Of a stretch of 64,000 nt of DNA, positions 16,895 through 26,622 are shown one piece after another. The notes under the pieces were generated by a model that searched no databases, was not told the origin of the DNA, and was given only the letters and a program-made list of their open reading frames with translations. Each line of letters starts with the position of its first letter. Positions within the stretch are counted from its first letter, which is position 1. Position numbers and translations under genes: made by a program. The DNA comes from Clostridia bacterium (GTDB lineage: Bacteria > Bacillota > Clostridia > Christensenellales > CAG-1252): NCBI GenBank assembly GCA_024685775.1, contig JAIKVL010000004.1:1-64000 (forward strand), given 5' to 3'.

Positions 16895-19208
16895 TTTTGC
16901 TTTTAAGCGCGCAAATGCGCCTGTACAAGAGAGAATCCGAGGGTTCTCTGAATTCCTGCGGAGAGAGCGCGAAGCCCTGCCCGATCTTCAAAGAGCCGCT
17001 TTCGTAAAGCGCGTAAAACTTCGCGAGAAACGCCGCCGCGGAAGACGCGGTTTTGGAAGCGAGTTCGATCGGGGACGCCGCCGCGTTTCCGGAGAAAACG
17101 AATCGACGGATCGCTCCGTATGCGACGAAAAGAGAATCTCTCGAAAAATCGATCGAAGCGAAGATTTGCTTAAAGGGATAATTATCCGTAACGACGTAGA
17201 TCTCCGCATTCGAAATTTTGCTTAAATGAGAAATATAGCCCTTCGTCAGCGGCGTATCGAGCAAGACGACGCGACGATACGCGCAAAGATCGAAGTCAGG
17301 CGCGATCACGAGCGCGTTCGCGGGTTCGCCGTGCGGCTGCGCGTAAGAAACGGGGAGTTTTTTCTCTCCGAGCGAATTCTGAAACGAGGAAACCGTAGCG
17401 GAAGAAAACGCGATAAACAACGTACAAAAATCGTCGTCGTAAAAAGCGTCCTTCGCTTCCTTAAAGGAAATCGGCGTAAACTCGCAAGGGGCTTCCGCAT
17501 ACAGATTGGAGCGAAGGTAGCGATTATAGGCGTAAAGATCCGAGCCGATCTCATATCCCGTCGGAACGACGGAACAGACCTTCATTTGGACGGTTTCTTT
17601 ATTCTTATAGACGTTCTTTCCGCATTTCGCGATCAGATCGTATCGCACACCCGCGGAGACGCCTTCCGAGAGATACGGTACGCCGAATGCGACGAGCTCC
17701 GCGCTCTTATTCAGCGCGGCTTTCGCATGCGCGGGGTTACTCATCGGAGAAAGCGCGCAAGACGCAGACGAGATTCGGAACGTCGGTTTCGGGTTGCCTT
17801 CGCCCGTCGGTTCCAAAAGATTGAGTTCGTCCGCAAAAGCGACCGTTATTTCTTCCGAAGCGATCTCATACGATGCCTCCGCCTTCTCTTCGAACGCGGA
17901 ATTCGGATAAGTCTCGTCGATATAAGCGTCCATCAATCGTCGCGCTTCGAGCGCGTTTTCGGGCTTTACGGAAAGCCCCGCCGCGGCTTTGTGACCGCCG
18001 AATCCTTCGAGGACGCTTTCCGCGCTTTTCAAAATCTTATAGATGTCGATCCCTTCGGGCGAACGCGCGCTCCCCTTCAAGATATCCTCTCCCCCGAGAA
18101 TCACGGTCGGGCGATGAAAGCGCTTGCTGATCTTACCCGCGATCAGTCCGATCACGCCGATATTCCAAGATTCGTTATAAAGGAAGATCAATTTATGCGT
18201 CGCGAGATCGACGTCTTTCAAAAGGTCGTAGGCTTCTTTGAGTTCCTGCGCTTCGAGAGACCTGCGAAGCTCGTTTTGCACTTTCAGTTTTTCCACGAGA
18301 CCTTCGAGCTCTATGTATTCATCCGAGATAAAGAGCCGAACGACCTCTTTCGCGTCGGATATACGTCCGATCGCGTTAATGCGCGGCGCAAGCGTAAAAC
18401 TTACGTCGGTGGCGGTCAGCTCGGATTTGAAATCGCAGGATTCGATGAGCATCCGAAGCCCTTTATTCAAACTTGCGCGCGAATTGATCTTTTTCAGCCC
18501 GAGATACGCGATCGTTCGGTTTTCCCGCGTCAACGGGACGACGTCCGCGATCGTCGCGATCGCGGCGAAATCGACGTACTTCATCGCGTCGTCCAAGCCG
18601 CCGAGCGCCTGAACGATCTTAAACGCGACGCCCGCTCCGCAGAGATCCGCGGCGGGACTCTCAGGCGTCAGTTTGGGGTTCAAAAGAATCGCATTCGGGA
18701 GGACGTCGGGAAGCGTGTGGTGATCGGTCACGATGAGATCGATCGCGAGATCTTCGGAAAGGTACTCCGCTTCTTTTACGGAAGAGGTGCCGCAATCCAC
18801 CGTTATGATCAGATCGGGGAAATAGGTTTCGGCAATTTCTTCAAGGGCTTCGACGTTAAGTCCATAACCGTTTTCAAAGCGATTCGGGATATAGTATTCA
18901 ACGTCCGCGCCGATCGAAGAAAGATACCCTGAAAGGATGGAAGTCGCCATGATCCCGTCGCAGTCGTAATCGCCGTAGACGACGATCTTTTCCTTCCCCG
19001 CGATCGCTTCACGGATTCGCGCGACGACCTCTTTCATTCCCGCGAGAGAAAAAGGATCGGTCAGATCATCCGCCGAAGGATGCAAGAAGGTCTTCGCGGC
19101 ATTTGCGGTTTCGATCCCGCGCGACAAAAGAATATCGGCAAAAAGCGGCGAAACGCCGAGTTCCGCCGAGAACGCTTTAACCTTATCCATTGAACCAGAA
19201 ATCGTCAT
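16881..19208 (-). CDS. recJ: Single-stranded-DNA-specific exonuclease RecJ
   Basis: 5'-to-3' exonuclease for recombination and mismatch/base-excision repair. The 775 residues include the DHH domain with the metal sites YGDYDCDG (D80, D82, D84) and TDHH (162-164), the DHHA1 motif GFGGHKAAAG, an OB-type part and the long C-terminal region seen in Firmicutes. The start could be the first ATG (19208) or the sixth codon after it (19190). Neither has a convincing ribosome site. The 5' end lies only 8 nt after the T-run of the secF terminator, with no promoter visible between, so expression probably depends on read-through or an internal promoter in secF. Confidence 0.95.
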   Translation of the reverse strand: MTISGSMDKVKAFSAELGVSPLFADILLSRGIETANAAKTFLHPSADDLTDPFSLAGMKEVVARIREAIAGKEKIVVYGDYDCDGIMATSILSGYLSSIGADVEYYIPNRFENGYGLNVEALEEIAETYFPDLIITVDCGTSSVKEAEYLSEDLAIDLIVTDHHTLPDVLPNAILLNPKLTPESPAADLCGAGVAFKIVQALGGLDDAMKYVDFAAIATIADVVPLTRENRTIAYLGLKKINSRASLNKGLRMLIESCDFKSELTATDVSFTLAPRINAIGRISDAKEVVRLFISDEYIELEGLVEKLKVQNELRRSLEAQELKEAYDLLKDVDLATHKLIFLYNESWNIGVIGLIAGKISKRFHRPTVILGGEDILKGSARSPEGIDIYKILKSAESVLEGFGGHKAAAGLSVKPENALEARRLMDAYIDETYPNSAFEEKAEASYEIASEEITVAFADELNLLEPTGEGNPKPTFRISSASCALSPMSNPAHAKAALNKSAELVAFGVPYLSEGVSAGVRYDLIAKCGKNVYKNKETVQMKVCSVVPTGYEIGSDLYAYNRYLRSNLYAEAPCEFTPISFKEAKDAFYDDDFCTLFIAFSSATVSSFQNSLGEKKLPVSYAQPHGEPANALVIAPDFDLCAYRRVVLLDTPLTKGYISHLSKISNAEIYVVTDNYPFKQIFASIDFSRDSLFVAYGAIRRFVFSGNAAASPIELASKTASSAAAFLAKFYALYESGSLKIGQGFALSPQEFREPSDSLLYRRICALKSKNENV

Positions 19209-19216
19209 TTTCTTTG

Positions 19217-19242
19217 AAAAAGGGGCGAACGCCTCGCCCCTT
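19217..19242 (-). terminator. Intrinsic terminator after secF
   Basis: Minus strand AAGGGGCGA/TCGCCCCTT, 9-bp stem with a 5-nt loop, followed by TTT. It lies 10 nt after the secF stop and 8 nt before the recJ start. Confidence 0.85.
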
Positions 19243-19252
19243 GTTTACTCTA

Positions 19253-20344
19253 TTACGCGTTGTTACGCTTTCTCTGACTGAGGACGTCGGACAACTCATC
19301 CTTTTGCTTTTTGGAAGGTTTGTCATACGTCACGGTGTTGAGCTTCTTATTCTTGTGATCGATGATCGCGCGGCGGATCATAACGTAGATCGTAGGCGCG
19401 AGGATCAACGAAGAATAGGTACCGCCGATCAAACCGAACATAATCGGCCAAGCGAACTGCTTTAAGCTCGTCACGCCGAAAATACCGAGAAGAAGGACCG
19501 GGATCATCGTCGTCAACGAAGAAACGGCGGAACGGGTAAAGGTGGAGTTGACCGCCTCTTCCGTGTACTGTTCGAGGGGGACTTTGCCGACCTTCGGCGC
19601 AAGGCGCATATTCTCACGCAAACGGTCGAACACGACGATCGTGTTGTTGATCGAGTACGCGACGATCGTAATGACCGCGGCGACGTAAGTCGTGTTGACT
19701 TCGATATGGAAGATGATCGTAAACGCGACCATCATCACGACGTCGTGAATCAAAGCGCAAAGCGCGGAGAGTCCGCTCCAAAGCTCGAAACGGATCGCGA
19801 TATAGACGAGCATGACCGCAAAGATAACGACGAGAGAAATAATCGCTTTCTTCAAAAGGTCTTTCGCCGAAGACGCGCTGATGGATTCGAGAGAAATATC
19901 GTCCGCAGTAATGTTATTATACTTTTCGGCGATCGAATCTTTGAGTTTTTGGTTGGACTCTTCGATATCCGACGCGCTGTTTTGATATTTCAAAAGCACC
20001 GCCGCATCCGCTCCGTTTCCGCTCTTTTGGATATAGCTGACGTTAAATCCCTGATCTTCGATCATTTTGCGGAAATCTTTGCTGTAAGTGTCATACGCCG
20101 CTTGATCGTCAAGCTCATTTCCGACGGTTACGGTCATAACCGTGCCGCCCGTGAAGTCGATACCGAGATTCATTCCGTTCTCGACGTCCTTACCGACGAC
20201 GGAAAAGATCGAAAAGACGATGACTGCGACGAGGACGATGACGAGGGGGATCGCAAACCAAATGCGATACTTCGGCAGGAAGTGGACGTTATACGAACTG
20301 AGGTCTATTTTTCTGATACTGAAACTCTTGTTGCCCTTAGTCAT
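19253..20344 (-). CDS. secF: Protein translocase subunit SecF
   Basis: Membrane partner of SecD that uses the proton gradient to help proteins leave the SecYEG channel. The 363 residues begin with a SecF-type first membrane segment, then GIDFTGGTVMTV (the SecF G-F-D-F-x-G-G motif), a periplasmic-side domain, and five C-terminal membrane segments including YSINNTIVVFDRLRENMR, diagnostic of SecF. It overlaps the secD end by 8 nt. Separate secD and secF genes, rather than a fused secDF, are the clostridial arrangement. Confidence 0.96.
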   Translation of the reverse strand: MTKGNKSFSIRKIDLSSYNVHFLPKYRIWFAIPLVIVLVAVIVFSIFSVVGKDVENGMNLGIDFTGGTVMTVTVGNELDDQAAYDTYSKDFRKMIEDQGFNVSYIQKSGNGADAAVLLKYQNSASDIEESNQKLKDSIAEKYNNITADDISLESISASSAKDLLKKAIISLVVIFAVMLVYIAIRFELWSGLSALCALIHDVVMMVAFTIIFHIEVNTTYVAAVITIVAYSINNTIVVFDRLRENMRLAPKVGKVPLEQYTEEAVNSTFTRSAVSSLTTMIPVLLLGIFGVTSLKQFAWPIMFGLIGGTYSSLILAPTIYVMIRRAIIDHKNKKLNTVTYDKPSKKQKDELSDVLSQRKRNNA

Positions 20345-21740
20345 TTTCGCCGACCTCCTCCAAAGAAGTCAACTCGGCGGAATCACCGTTTCCGGACTCT
20401 TCTTTGTTTTTATTATACAAGTTGTAAAGCTTCGGATTCTCTCTGTTGAACGCGAGAAAACTGCTGACGAGAAGCCTCGTTACGACGAGCGCGGTAAAGA
20501 TACTGATGATGATACCGATCGCAAGCGTAAGCGCGAAGCTCTTGATGCTCGAAGTGCCGAGGAGGTACATTACCAAGCAACCGAGAAGGGTCGTAATGTT
20601 ACCGTCCATAATCGCGGAGATGGATTTCCGGAAGCCGGAGCGAACCGCCGTCTGAATCGAGATCTCACCCGTTCCGGAGCGATATTCGTCCTTGATACGG
20701 GAGAAGATAATGACGTTCGCGTCGACAGCCATACCGATACTGATCAGTACGCCCGCGATACCGGAAAGCGTAAGCTGGACCCACGGGAAGACCGAAAGAA
20801 TGAAGATGTAGGTGATGATGTAGTAGACAAGCGCGAGACCGGAAGCTACGCCGAGGAGCCTGTAAAGCACGACCAAAAGCAAGATGATGATTCCGATCGC
20901 GATCGCGCCGATGATCAAACTCGTGGAGAGAGCGTTCACGCCGAGGGTCGCGGAGATCTCACGGCTTTCGACGAGCTTTAACTCGACGTCGAAAGCACCC
21001 GCGAGAAGTTTGGTCGCCATTTCGCTCGCCGCCGTGTAGCTCGAAGCCCATTCGGCGCTCGTAATGATCGCGCTGCCGTTCGTAATGACGCTGTTGACCG
21101 TCGGACCCATAACCCATTCGCCGTTGATCCAAACGTTCAACGCTTTGCCGTTGAGTTCGGTCGTCGCTTTTGCGAAACGATCGGTGCCGTAGCTGTCGAA
21201 CTTGATCGCGACGACGTAGTTATTATCGTTATCAACGCTGACGTACGCGTCTTCGAGGTTTTTACCCGTGACCCACAAGCCTTCGTCCGTAAGCTCTTCA
21301 TCCTTCCCTTCCGAACGGAATTCGAGGCTGGACGGCGTGCCGATCAAATTGAAAAGGGTTTCGGGATCGGACACGTCCGGAACTTCGACCCTGATGCGCT
21401 CGTCGCCGACTTTGCTGACGGACGCTTCGGTATAGCCTTTGTCATAGAGCATCTTGGAAAGCTGCTCGACCGTCCCGTCCATACGAGAGCTCAGGTTCTT
21501 CGTGTCGGAAGAATTGGCTTCGAAAACGGCGTAGACGCCGCCTTTCATATCCAGACCCAAGCTGATCGTCTTGGGGTAAGCGATATAGTCCCAAACTCCG
21601 AGCTCGCCGTTATCGAGGGAGACGAACGCGAAAACCGCTCCCGCGGCGATCAAGATCCCGATCACGATGAAAACGGCGATCGCCTTTCCCTTCGTCATCT
21701 TGGGACCGGAGTTCATTTCTTTCGGTATGTTCCTGTTCAC
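20337..21740 (-). CDS. secD: Protein translocase subunit SecD
   Basis: The 467 residues have the N-terminal membrane segment, GLDMKGGVYAVFE (SecD motif), an extracytoplasmic P1-like domain, and a C-terminal block of membrane helices with GMAVDANVIIFSRIKDEYRSG, the proton-relay/RND signature. It is shorter than the E. coli protein because the P1 region is reduced, as usual in Firmicutes. AGGAGG precedes the ATG, and a consensus-like promoter lies ~40 bp upstream, overlapping the end of scfB. It forms a two-gene unit with secF. Confidence 0.96.
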   Translation of the reverse strand: MNRNIPKEMNSGPKMTKGKAIAVFIVIGILIAAGAVFAFVSLDNGELGVWDYIAYPKTISLGLDMKGGVYAVFEANSSDTKNLSSRMDGTVEQLSKMLYDKGYTEASVSKVGDERIRVEVPDVSDPETLFNLIGTPSSLEFRSEGKDEELTDEGLWVTGKNLEDAYVSVDNDNNYVVAIKFDSYGTDRFAKATTELNGKALNVWINGEWVMGPTVNSVITNGSAIITSAEWASSYTAASEMATKLLAGAFDVELKLVESREISATLGVNALSTSLIIGAIAIGIIILLLVVLYRLLGVASGLALVYYIITYIFILSVFPWVQLTLSGIAGVLISIGMAVDANVIIFSRIKDEYRSGTGEISIQTAVRSGFRKSISAIMDGNITTLLGCLVMYLLGTSSIKSFALTLAIGIIISIFTALVVTRLLVSSFLAFNRENPKLYNLYNKNKEESGNGDSAELTSLEEVGEND

Positions 21741-21778
21741 AAGTAGAGCCTCCTAAAATATCAGAGTAACAATTATTT

Positions 21779-21807
21779 ATTATATAAATAACTTAACTGT
21801 AAGTCAA
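21779..21807 (-). promoter_or_regulatory. Sigma-A promoter of secD-secF
   Basis: Minus strand: TTGACT at 21807-21802, 17-bp spacer, TATAAT at 21784-21779. The -35 overlaps the scfB stop codon. The transcription start is predicted near 21772, giving a ~30-nt leader with AGGAGG. Confidence 0.82.
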
Positions 21808-23171
21808 TGCTTTTCACGCATTTTTTTCTCGACCGCATAGATGCCGAGAGAGCATTCGAGACGCTTTTTCATCATTTCGCATCCCGCGCCGTAAGGCGTC
21901 ATAAGATCTTTTTCGTAATAATGCGAAGCGGCAACGCAACCGCCGCTGCAATAATACTTGGCGAAACAGTTCTCGCATTTTTTCTTGTTATTTACGGTAA
22001 TTTCCGCAAAAGTTTGCTGCAAAGAAGGATCGAATTCTCCCGTCAGGACGTTCCCGATCTTATAACCCTCTTCCCCTACGAACTGATGGCAGGGATAGAT
22101 ATCTCCGATCGGAGAAACGGCAAGATACCCGCAACCGGCGGAGCAACCCGAAAGCCTCTTCATAATGCAGGGGCCTTCCTCCATATCGATCATAAAATGG
22201 AAGAAGTTGAACCATTTGCCCGAAGAGCGGCGGTCGATATAGGCTTCGGCGAGTTTATCATACTCCTTCAAAACCGCGCCGACTTTATCCGCGGTGATCG
22301 CCATCGGATTATCCTCGGGAAGGACGACCGGTTCGACGGAAATTTGGTCGAAGCCCGCGTCCGCCAAAGCGAGGACGTCGGAAGCAAAATCGAGATTGTA
22401 CGCCGTAAAGGTCCCGCGGATATAATAGCGTTTGTCTCCGCGAACCGCGCGGAATTTCTTTGCGTTGCTCAGGATCAAAGGATATGCGTCCGCCCCGTTT
22501 CTCGTCTGACGCACGCGATTATGCACGCATTCGCGCCCGTCTATACTGATGACGACGTTATCCATCTCCCGATTGAGATATTCGATATTCTCGTCGTTCA
22601 ACAAAAGCGCGTTCGTCGTCATCGTAAAAGAAAACTCTTTCCCGACTTCCGCGGCGCGGCGCCTTCCGTACTCGACCGTGTGTTTGACGACGCCCATATT
22701 CATCAAGGGTTCGCCGCCGAAAAAGTCGATTTCGAGATTATGGCGCGATCCGCTTTTCGCGAGAAGAAGCTCGACCGCGGCTTCCGCGACTTCTTTCGTC
22801 ATATAATCGCGCGCGGTATTATACGTCCCCTCTTTCGCGAAACAATACTTACACTTCAAGTTGCAATCGTGGCAAACGTGCAGGCAAAGCGCTTTTACGA
22901 CGTAAGATTTTTTATAAGGGAACGTTTCGTCCTTCCCGAGAAGACCTTGGGATTCGAGCTCCGCAGCTTCGGAAAGGATCTCGGAAACGGTCGCTTCGGG
23001 TAACGCGGAAAAGTCCGCAAGTTCCTGCGGACTTAACTCTTCGTATTTGTTTTTCAAAACGAGATACGCGCTGCGATCTACCGAATGCAAACTGTTGCTG
23101 AACGGATGGTAGATCAAATAAAAAGTTTCTCCTTTATAAATAAAGGGGAAACAATGTGTGATTAGCCTCAT
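21804..23171 (-). CDS. scfB: SCIFF peptide maturase (radical SAM/SPASM)
   Basis: Makes thioether cross-links between cysteines and partner residues of the SCIFF peptide. The 455 residues have an N-terminal peptide-recognition region (about 1-90), the radical-SAM motif CNLKCKYC (C103, C107, C110), and a C-terminal SPASM region rich in cysteines (SGCSAGCGYL, YPCHQF, CENCFAKYYCSGGC, GAGC) for two auxiliary Fe-S clusters. The precursor gene lies 6 bp upstream. The ribosome site is weak, so translation may be coupled to scfA. The placement yajC-TIGR04086-scfA-scfB-secDF is characteristic of Clostridia. Confidence 0.96.
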   Translation of the reverse strand: MRLITHCFPFIYKGETFYLIYHPFSNSLHSVDRSAYLVLKNKYEELSPQELADFSALPEATVSEILSEAAELESQGLLGKDETFPYKKSYVVKALCLHVCHDCNLKCKYCFAKEGTYNTARDYMTKEVAEAAVELLLAKSGSRHNLEIDFFGGEPLMNMGVVKHTVEYGRRRAAEVGKEFSFTMTTNALLLNDENIEYLNREMDNVVISIDGRECVHNRVRQTRNGADAYPLILSNAKKFRAVRGDKRYYIRGTFTAYNLDFASDVLALADAGFDQISVEPVVLPEDNPMAITADKVGAVLKEYDKLAEAYIDRRSSGKWFNFFHFMIDMEEGPCIMKRLSGCSAGCGYLAVSPIGDIYPCHQFVGEEGYKIGNVLTGEFDPSLQQTFAEITVNNKKKCENCFAKYYCSGGCVAASHYYEKDLMTPYGAGCEMMKKRLECSLGIYAVEKKMREKH

Positions 23172-23177
23172 TGAAAA

Positions 23178-23348
23178 TCAAAGTTGCTCTTTCTTTTCGA
23201 CCGTGTTGATCCTTTCTTCCTGCTTGCAGGTTTGGTTGCCGACGGTGCAGCTCGTCTTGCAGGCGGATTGGCAACTGGATTGGCATTCGCCGCATCCGAT
23301 AACGGAGGACTTTCTTTCGGTTTTTGCGATCGTGCTGATATGCTTCAT
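23178..23348 (-). CDS. scfA: SCIFF ribosomally synthesised peptide precursor
   Basis: Encodes 56 residues beginning MKHISTIAKT with six cysteines at 19, 22, 26, 30, 34 and 41. The core GCGECQSSCQSACKTSC is nearly invariant across Clostridia. Beyond the last cysteine there is a 15-residue charged tail (KQEERINTVEKKEQL), longer than the usual ~45-residue SCIFF. GGAG lies 7 nt before the ATG, and a promoter and a small 5'-leader hairpin (23365-23380) precede it. The mature product's role is unknown, and no dedicated protease or exporter gene is adjacent. Confidence 0.96.
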   Translation of the reverse strand: MKHISTIAKTERKSSVIGCGECQSSCQSACKTSCTVGNQTCKQEERINTVEKKEQL

Positions 23349-23395
23349 AATGATCTCCTTGACTCGGCGGATTCCCGCCGTTTTATTCTGAGAAA

Positions 23396-23425
23396 ATTAT
23401 AGCATAAAAAACCGTTTTATATCAA
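23396..23425 (-). promoter_or_regulatory. Sigma-A promoter of scfA-scfB
   Basis: Minus strand: TTGATA at 23425-23420, 18-bp spacer, TATAAT at 23401-23396. The -35 overlaps the stop codon of the upstream gene. The leader carries a perfect CGGCGG/CCGCCG stem with a 4-nt loop ahead of the ribosome site. Confidence 0.78.
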
Positions 23426-23817
23426 GCGATTTTCGCGCTCTTTTTAACGTTCACGACAAGGATCCCGCAAACGACGCCGACCGCCGCGCCCGTTACGAAG
23501 TCGAGCGGCGAAAGGTTTTTCCAAGAAAGGCTTCCGGAAATCAGCGAAAAGACAAGGAAGGAAAAGACGACGTACAACACGCCCGCGATCAATCCTTTGA
23601 GCCAGCCCGCCGAGCCGCCCTTTTTGAATCCGACGAACGCGCCGATCAAGACGCTGACGATCTTGATTCCCTGATTGACGTAAGCGATCCCCTTTTCCCC
23701 GATATCGGTCGATTTGACGATCAAAGCGAAAATCAAAACGAAGATCATCGAGCACAGGATCGCGACAACGACCGTTTTAACGATATCCAAAACCCATCTG
23801 ACTGCACTTTTTTCCAT
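23422..23817 (-). CDS. TIGR04086-type membrane protein
   Basis: The 131-residue protein has four predicted membrane segments (about 10-30, 44-62, 72-92, 104-122) and no recognisable catalytic motif. It fits the clostridial TIGR04086 family, recognised mainly by its constant neighbourhood of yajC and the SCIFF genes. Function is unknown. A GTG two codons upstream could be read as a start, but it overlaps the GGAGG that serves the ATG at 23817, so the ATG is used. It follows the yajC terminator closely, and no clear promoter of its own is visible. Confidence 0.8.
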   Translation of the reverse strand: MEKSAVRWVLDIVKTVVVAILCSMIFVLIFALIVKSTDIGEKGIAYVNQGIKIVSVLIGAFVGFKKGGSAGWLKGLIAGVLYVVFSFLVFSLISGSLSWKNLSPLDFVTGAAVGVVCGILVVNVKKSAKIA

Positions 23818-23862
23818 AAGCACCTCCGATAATTCATACGCGTCGGGCTACGGATTTATGAA

Positions 23863-23895
23863 TAAAAAAAAGAAGCGCGTCGTAAAACGGCGCGC
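23863..23895 (-). terminator. Intrinsic terminator after yajC
   Basis: Minus strand stem GCGCGcCG/CGaCGCGC with one mismatch and a TTTTA loop, followed by TTC and eight T. It separates yajC from the TIGR04086 gene. Confidence 0.8.
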
Positions 23896-23923
23896 GGTCT
23901 TTCTTTTTCGAAATACGGAGCAA

Positions 23924-24334
23924 TCAGATCGAATCGTCCTCTTTCTTATCGTCGTTCGCTTCGGTCGCGTCCGCGGTGTTTTCCGCATCGACGTCGCCTT
24001 CGGCGGGTTTCTCGACTTGGTTGCCCGCGGTTTGCGGAGCATCGAGGTTCAAGCCGATGCCTTCGCGATTGATGACGATGATAACGGGAGTGCCCTTCGC
24101 GCCGATGTCGACTTCGATGGTGTTATCCGTGTTGATCGCGACGACGGTTCCGACGAGCCTGCCGATCGTCATGATACGCGTTCCGACTTTGATCGCGTTT
24201 TGCATTTCCTGATACTCTTTCTGCTTCTTCTTTTGCGGGATAATGGAAATCGCCATCATACCGACGAAAAGGACGAGAAGCACAACGATCATAATCCAAT
24301 TTCCTGGGTTTGCAGCTGCAATAATTCCGGTCAT
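23924..24334 (-). CDS. yajC: Preprotein translocase subunit YajC
   Basis: Small SecDF-associated membrane protein. The 136 residues have one N-terminal membrane segment (about 13-33), the conserved PQKKKQKEYQEMQNAIKVGTRIMT region, a beta-rich domain (VGTVVAINTDNTIEVDIG) and an unusually acidic, low-complexity C-terminal ~35 residues (many E, D, A). The ATG has AGGAG 7 nt upstream. It is transcribed from its own promoter and separated from secDF by the SCIFF cluster, whereas in many bacteria yajC lies directly next to secDF. Confidence 0.93.
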   Translation of the reverse strand: MTGIIAAANPGNWIMIVVLLVLFVGMMAISIIPQKKKQKEYQEMQNAIKVGTRIMTIGRLVGTVVAINTDNTIEVDIGAKGTPVIIVINREGIGLNLDAPQTAGNQVEKPAEGDVDAENTADATEANDDKKEDDSI

Positions 24335-24364
24335 AGTTTATCTCCTTTAACAGATACTGGTAAA

Positions 24365-24393
24365 ATTATACACTACGCAAGCGCATTTAACAA
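24365..24393 (-). promoter_or_regulatory. Sigma-A promoter of yajC
   Basis: Minus strand: TTGTTA at 24393-24388, 17-bp spacer, TATAAT at 24370-24365. The predicted start is ~24358 with a 24-nt leader. The remaining ~65 bp to tgt holds only a weak GGTCG/CGACC hairpin. Confidence 0.72.
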
Positions 24394-24459
24394 GCATATT
24401 TTCGAAAAATACCGAATTCCGCTCGTTCCGCCGCCCCGATTTCGGTCGAATTTTCCGAC

Positions 24460-25599
<1,140 letters not shown>

Positions 25600-26622
25600 T
25601 TATAAGATCAAGCACGCGTCGCCGAAGCTGAAAAAGCGATAGCGTTCGTCCACCGCGTGTTTATACGCCGCAAGCGCCGCTTCTCTCCCCATAAATGCGG
25701 AAACGAGCATCAAAAGCGTGCTTTCGGGCAAATGGAAATTCGTGATCAGGCAATCGACGATCTTAAATTCGTAGGGCGGATAAATGAAAATATGCGTGTT
25801 TCCGCTTCCCGCCGCTACGACGCCTTTTTCGACCGCCGCCGATTCGAGCGTCCGAACGGACGTCGTTCCGACCGAAAAGACCCGCCTGCCTTCCCTTTTC
25901 GCGGCGTTGATCTCTTTCGCCGCTTCTTCGGAGATCTCGTAATACTCCTCGTGCATTTTATGATCTTCGATATTCTCCGCTTTGACCGGGCGGAAGGTGG
26001 ATAACCCGACGTGGAGCAGGATCTCGACGATCTTTACGCCCTTCGCACGGATCTTTTCGAGAAGTTCCTTCGTAAAATGAAGCCCCGCCGTCGGCGCCGC
26101 AGCCGATCCGTCGATCTTGCTGTACACCGTCTGATATTTGCTTCCATCTTCGAGTTTTTCTTTGATATACGGCGGGAGAGGCATCGCCCCGACCCTCGCG
26201 AGAATATCTTCGAAAACTCCGTCGAAACGGAACTCGACGACCCTTTCGCCCTCGTCGCCGCGATCGGTCACGACGGCGGACAGTTCGGAAGAGAATTCGA
26301 CTTCCGAGCCGATCTGCAATTTTTTACCCGGGCGAACCAAACATTTCCAATGGGTGTAATCGACGCGCTTCAACAGAAGGAATTCGACTTCGCCCGTGCA
26401 TCCCTTTCGATGCCCGAGAAGACGGGCGGGAATCACCTTGGTGTTATTGACGACGAGGACGTCGCCCGCTTTCAGGTAGTCGATCACGTCGTAAAAATGC
26501 TTATCGGAAAGTTCTCCCGTCTTGCGGTCGATCACCAGCAAACGGGAAGAATCACGCGGCTCCGTGGGGTGCTGCGCGATGAGTTCTTCGGGTAGATCGT
26601 AATAAAAGTCACGCGTTTTCAT
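25600..26622 (-). CDS. queA: S-adenosylmethionine:tRNA ribosyltransferase-isomerase
   Basis: Adds the cyclopentene-diol precursor (epoxyqueuosine) to preQ1-modified tRNA using SAM. The 340 residues begin [19 protein letters not shown] and contain [30 protein letters not shown] and [18 protein letters not shown], all diagnostic. The start overlaps the ruvB end by 14 nt, so translation is probably coupled. It sits in the ruvC-ruvA-ruvB-queA-tgt order common in Firmicutes. Confidence 0.97.
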   Translation of the reverse strand: MKTRDFYYDLPEELIAQHPTEPRDSSRLLVIDRKTGELSDKHFYDVIDYLKAGDVLVVNNTKVIPARLLGHRKGCTGEVEFLLLKRVDYTHWKCLVRPGKKLQIGSEVEFSSELSAVVTDRGDEGERVVEFRFDGVFEDILARVGAMPLPPYIKEKLEDGSKYQTVYSKIDGSAAAPTAGLHFTKELLEKIRAKGVKIVEILLHVGLSTFRPVKAENIEDHKMHEEYYEISEEAAKEINAAKREGRRVFSVGTTSVRTLESAAVEKGVVAAGSGNTHIFIYPPYEFKIVDCLITNFHLPESTLLMLVSAFMGREAALAAYKHAVDERYRFFSFGDACLIL

